Below, piece after piece: positions 23,733-26,455 of a stretch of 26,455 nt of DNA; position 1 is the first letter of the stretch, and each line of letters starts with the position of its first letter. The position numbers were made by a program, and so were the translations under genes. Origin of the DNA: Verrucomicrobia bacterium 12-59-8 (GTDB taxonomy: Bacteria; Verrucomicrobiota; Verrucomicrobiae; Verrucomicrobiales; Verrucomicrobiaceae); the NCBI GenBank assembly GCA_002279765.1, contig NCCR01000072.1, positions 1 to 26,455 of the forward strand. The letters run 5' to 3'. The notes beneath the pieces were generated by a model. The model searched no databases. It saw only the letters and a program-made list of their open reading frames with translations, and was not told the origin of the DNA.

Positions 23733-24587
23733 TTATTCTAAAGCCACCGGCCACCAATCCACGGGGATCTTTTGCGTCATGAACCAGTCGCGGAAGCGGC
23801 GGGAAACGATGAGGGCTGGTTCGCGTGCATGAGCGAAACCACCTCCCCAGCGCTCGGAGGTCAGGGCAATATCAAAAGGCTCAAGTGCGGCGACTTTGGC
23901 GGCAGGAAATCGGTACTCGTATGGAATGTAGATGTCATTGATACCACACGCCTTGCTGGTATGTGGGTCAAAGGGTTCGCCTTCGGTGCCTGTCACTTCA
24001 TTGAGCACCAGTGGAAGCATCACCGAGGTCCAAATCTGCCACAGCACTAATTTCTCCGGTTTCCTGCTCTTGATCTGCACTGGTCGGAACGTCAAACCTT
24101 TGAAGCTCTGTTTCACAATCTCGTGCTGGTACTCCACCGAGCAGAAGGGATTCCAGCCAAAATCCAAACAGCCGATTTTTTTACCTTTATAGGAGCCGAA
24201 TTCAACTTCAAAAATACCATCCGGTGCAAGGAACTTGCCTGTTCCAGCCTTGGCGCGGATGACCCAGCGAAAATAAGAAGCCTGATCGAAATCCGCCGGC
24301 TCCCAAACACGCTCGCCTTCGATTTGATAAAGCGTAGGGTGATCATTAGGGACGCCAGGACTCCGATTCCAACAAGGCTCGCGCCCAGTAATGCGCAAAA
24401 AGTCAACAACCTCCTCAATAACTGGATCACCAAGTTCAGCACGAAGGTGAAATCCTTTTAAATGGGAAGGGAAAAACTGCGGCCACCTAGCTTGCATCTC
24501 AGCCATCACAGTAGCTGGGGGGTGGTCGCCGCAGGGGTCACACACAACACCCGCGGGCAACAACATGATTTTAGCAAATTTTTTCAT
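23733..24587 (-). CDS. Unrecognised protein, CxxC near the N-terminus
   Basis: A 284-residue protein of no recognised family. It has a CDPCG motif at ~16-20, and is rich in aromatic residues throughout (WPQFF, YFRWVIRA, CLDFGWNPF, LVLWQIWTSV, VDWWPVALE). The C-terminal part, ALIVSRRFRDWFMTQ, resembles the ends of several polymorphic-toxin immunity families in which a short 'S-x-R-F' helix occurs, but this is only a resemblance. No signal peptide or membrane helix is clear. The frame is open to a TTG at 24665; the ATG at 24587 gives a more natural MKK start. Its bases look more AT-rich than the housekeeping genes, and an IS is inserted just upstream (24680), which may have removed its promoter. 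The 185 bases between it and DUF3500 contain no gene. Confidence 0.55.
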   Translation of the reverse strand: MKKFAKIMLLPAGVVCDPCGDHPPATVMAEMQARWPQFFPSHLKGFHLRAELGDPVIEEVVDFLRITGREPCWNRSPGVPNDHPTLYQIEGERVWEPADFDQASYFRWVIRAKAGTGKFLAPDGIFEVEFGSYKGKKIGCLDFGWNPFCSVEYQHEIVKQSFKGLTFRPVQIKSRKPEKLVLWQIWTSVMLPLVLNEVTGTEGEPFDPHTSKACGINDIYIPYEYRFPAAKVAALEPFDIALTSERWGGGFAHAREPALIVSRRFRDWFMTQKIPVDWWPVALE

Positions 24588-24668
24588 ATGCGATGTTACC
24601 GGATTCCGCGCTTCTGCAACCAAGCTTTTGCAATCTTGGCTTGGCCTTCGTGGCCATTCAGGCAATGG

Positions 24669-24679
24669 GGGTCAGTGTG
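24669..24679. repeat. Left target-site duplication of the IS
   Basis: GGGTCAGTGTG directly abuts the left terminal inverted repeat and matches 26246-26256 at 10 of 11 positions. Confidence 0.85.
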
Positions 24680-24697
24680 GAATGGCACTTGCTTAAC
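24680..24697 (+). repeat. Left terminal inverted repeat of the IS
   Basis: GAATGGCACTTGCTTAAC, 16 of 18 identical to the reverse complement of 26228-26245. Confidence 0.88.
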
Positions 24698-24894
24698 GGG
24701 GTGGATGGACGTTTTTTTGGAGTGACTTGCTTGATGATTTGCAAATAGGTCGTAAGATCGAAGATGAAGTTTCTAACGTGCTTTTTCCCCTCGTTCAATC
24801 GGGTTGGTCTGGGTCGTAAACCGCTTCCTGAAGCATTTCGGCTCGCACGGCAAGTCCGCCAGCTTGACGCGCTTGTCTCGATCATCTTGAGGCC

Positions 24895-26224
24895 TTGCTA
24901 GGTCACGGTCTGCCTCTCTGGTTGCGTCACTTCAAGCAGTTCTCAGGGGCCAACAGCCGCAAGCGCACCTTCACTCCTGTGCTCACCTTTTGGACCTTCC
25001 TCTCTCAGGTGCTTGACCCAGGCGGCAGTTGCCGCCGCGCGCTGAGCCGCGTGCAGGCGCTCTGCGCACTCAAGGGACCTGCCACCATCAGTGACTCGAC
25101 AGCGGCCTATTGCAATGCGCGCGCACGCTTGTGCGCACGGATGCTCATCCGCGTGCTGCGTCATGTCACCGAGGTGGTTCAGGCCGCTGCCGGCGGCATG
25201 GGGGCCGAGGGTCGCATTCTGGTCATGGATGGCACGACGCTGACATTGCCCGACAGCGAGGCCAATCGCAGCGTCTATTCCTATGCCTCAGGACAGAAGC
25301 CGGGCTGCGGCTTTCCACAGATGTATCTGCTCGGACTCTTTGACCTGCGCAACGGCGTCTGGCTGCGAGTGGTCAAAAGCGCCGCACGCAGGCACGACAG
25401 CGCGCTGGCATGGAAGCTCATTGGCTTCCTGCACGAGGGCGACACTCTGGTGGCAGACCGTGCGTTTTGCTCCTACGCCTTCATTGCCGAACTGCGCGCA
25501 CGTGGTGTGCATGTCGTCATGCGCCTGCATCAACGGCGCGAGGCAGACATGCGCAGTGGCAAACGGCTGGGCAAAGCCGACCGCCTGCAAACCTGGACCA
25601 AGCCCCTCCAATGCCCCAAAGGCATGCATGCAGCACGCCATGCGGCGCTGCCAGAGACACAATCAGTGCGCATCATCGCCACGCAGGTGGAGGTGCGCGG
25701 ACACCGGCCCGAGGCCATGTATCTGGACCACCTTGAGCGATCCCAAGGCGCACAGCGCCGCGATCATCGCCGCTCTATACCTTCGACGCTGGGAGGTGGA
25801 GCTGTTCTTCGATGACATCAAAACCTCGCAAAACATGGACACCTTGCGCTGTCAGAGCCCGGACATGCTCGCACGCGAACTGCTCATGCACATGATCGCG
25901 CACAACCTCGTGCGCATGCTCATGGTGCAGGCCGACAAACGCCGCGAGCCGGGAGAAGCCGGACGTCTCTCCTTCAAGGGTACGCTGGATCGAATCAACC
26001 AATGGCACGGCACGCTGTGGGGATGCACCAGCGCCAGGCAGGCAACAGGACGCTACGAGCAACTCCTGCAACTCATCGCCGAAGACGTGGTGCCCACACG
26101 GCTCAAGCGCAACGAACCGCGCGTGGTCAAACGACGGCGTGACAGCTACCAGGTCCTGACCCAGCCGCGCAATGTAATGCGTCTTTTGCCAGCTCCGCCC
26201 AAACACAGAAAATCCGCCGCTTAG
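24895..26224 (+). pseudogene. IS4 family transposase, frameshifted
   Basis: A DDE transposase split over two frames. The first frame (24895-25815, TTG start) contains the first catalytic aspartate in VMDGTT (codon 25228) and the second in VADRAF (codon 25456). The second frame contains the IS4 signature Y-(2)-R-(3)-E-(6)-K in YLRRWEVELFFDDIK (Tyr codon 25778, Glu 25799, Lys 25820) and runs to 26224. The join lies at about 25723-25726. After TAT CTG one extra G (or two lost bases) separates the frames, and the second frame resumes with a T-T-L-S-D-P segment normal for this family. The 5' end may also be damaged: the first frame is open back to 24868 without a good start, while an ATG at 24764 opens a different frame (ending at 24898) whose residues could be the missing N-terminus. 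Inactive unless the shift is programmed. Confidence 0.85.
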
Positions 26225-26227
26225 GAT

Positions 26228-26245
26228 GCTAAGTAAGTGCCATTC
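26228..26245 (-). repeat. Right terminal inverted repeat of the IS
   Basis: GCTAAGTAAGTGCCATTC, the inverted partner of 24680-24697, four bases after the transposase stop. Confidence 0.88.
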
Positions 26246-26256
26246 GGGTCAGTATG
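26246..26256. repeat. Right target-site duplication of the IS
   Basis: GGGTCAGTATG directly abuts the right inverted repeat; one mismatch to the left copy. Confidence 0.85.
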
Positions 26257-26325
26257 CAAATTCTTGACAGTTTAAATGGCTTCATCATTGGCCTGATCCT
26301 TCAAGCCTCTGAGCAGCCGGAGACG

Positions 26326-26340
26326 GCCTCTCACAGAGGC
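26326..26340. other. Short hairpin right of the IS
   Basis: GCCTCT (26326-26331) and AGAGGC (26335-26340) pair with a CAC loop. No T-tract follows closely. The region 26257-26390 otherwise contains no recognisable gene. Confidence 0.35.
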
Positions 26341-26390
26341 ACGTTCTGCGCGACGTCCCAGCGACTTTTTTGTCAAATCTTTGCCCCTTC

Positions 26391-26455
26391 CCCTGCCTCA
26401 GCTGAGCCGATCTCAGCCAAGACCAGCAGGCCAAGCTCCTCGAAACCATGCGCCG
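26391..26455 (+). pseudogene. Degenerate DUF3500 gene fragment, cut by the window end
   Basis: Bases 26404-26455 match 23279-23330 inside the DUF3500 gene at 49 of 52 positions, and weaker similarity extends back to about 26391. In the matching frame the residues read ADLSQDQQAKLLETMR, against ADLSKDQQAKLLETMH in the intact gene. A Gly codon (GGA) of the intact gene is a stop (TGA, 26403-26405) here, and nothing upstream resembles the first 230 residues. It is therefore a partial, broken copy, at least at its 5' side; how far it continues beyond the window is unknown. Confidence 0.8.

Larger units (their letters stand above)
24680..26245 (+). mobile_element. IS4-type insertion sequence, 1566 bp
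   Basis: Both ends are visible. The left terminal inverted repeat GAATGGCACTTGCTTAAC (24680-24697) matches the reverse complement of the right one (26228-26245) at 16 of 18 positions. Immediately outside are GGGTCAGTGTG (24669-24679) and GGGTCAGTATG (26246-26256), an 11-bp target duplication with one mismatch, in the 10-13 bp range known for the IS4 family. The only gene inside is a frameshifted transposase. The mismatch in the target duplication and the broken gene argue that the insertion is not very recent. The insertion point is 92 bases upstream of the start of the minus-strand gene at 24587. Confidence 0.9.

Noticed and set aside
26264..26292. TTGACA box right of the IS as a promoter
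   Set aside because: A perfect -35 word occurs at 26264-26269, but no acceptable -10 box follows at 16-18 bases and no intact gene lies downstream within the window.

Overview
The window looks like chromosomal DNA of a GC-rich Gram-negative bacterium of the Planctomycetota-Verrucomicrobiota group, most likely a Prosthecobacter/Verrucomicrobium-like verrucomicrobium. The evidence is a 944-residue protein with the PSCyt1-DUF1549-DUF1553 architecture typical of that superphylum, a DUF3500 protein with a Tat signal, a lipobox protein, and core genes that mostly start without a Shine-Dalgarno sequence. This assignment is inferred from gene content only.

Left end (1-1450): a compact ParA-type partition cassette. 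It holds a 207-aa ParA-like ATPase overlapping a 130-aa protein with a basic N-terminus and a ribbon-helix-helix-like C-terminus. Short phased repeats built on a GCAAG/TGCAAC core flank it, with a 12-bp period upstream and a 10-bp period downstream. Both genes have clear Shine-Dalgarno sequences, unlike most of the rest of the window, so the cassette looks acquired. Next (1451-6174) come a class I methyltransferase, the large minus-strand PSCyt/DUF1553 protein with a second methyltransferase upstream of it, and a small lipoprotein gene carrying a 4 x 15 bp minisatellite.

Centre (6312-19364): mostly housekeeping genes on the plus strand. They are a short adenylate-forming enzyme followed by a strong terminator, plsX-fabH (phospholipid and fatty-acid initiation), proB lacking a PUA domain, purU, cdd, a hexose-6-phosphate mutarotase, a PaaK-like ligase, an ABC ATPase overlapping a 1062-aa FtsX-type permease, and ruvB.

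Right part (19425-26455): two small membrane proteins, a minus-strand membrane-anchored VWA-like protein, panB translationally coupled to one of the membrane proteins, a 6 x 7 bp tandem repeat, the DUF3500 gene, an unrecognised minus-strand gene, and a 1566-bp IS4-type insertion sequence. The IS has 18-bp inverted ends, an 11-bp target duplication with one mismatch, and a frameshifted transposase. The last ~50 bases are a near-identical but stop-containing copy of an internal piece of the DUF3500 gene, so the region right of panB has undergone duplication and insertion.

No tRNA, rRNA, CRISPR array or prophage was seen. The part nearest to an undescribed system is the partition cassette with its phased repeats. 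The DUF3500/IS/duplication region is the other accessory zone.
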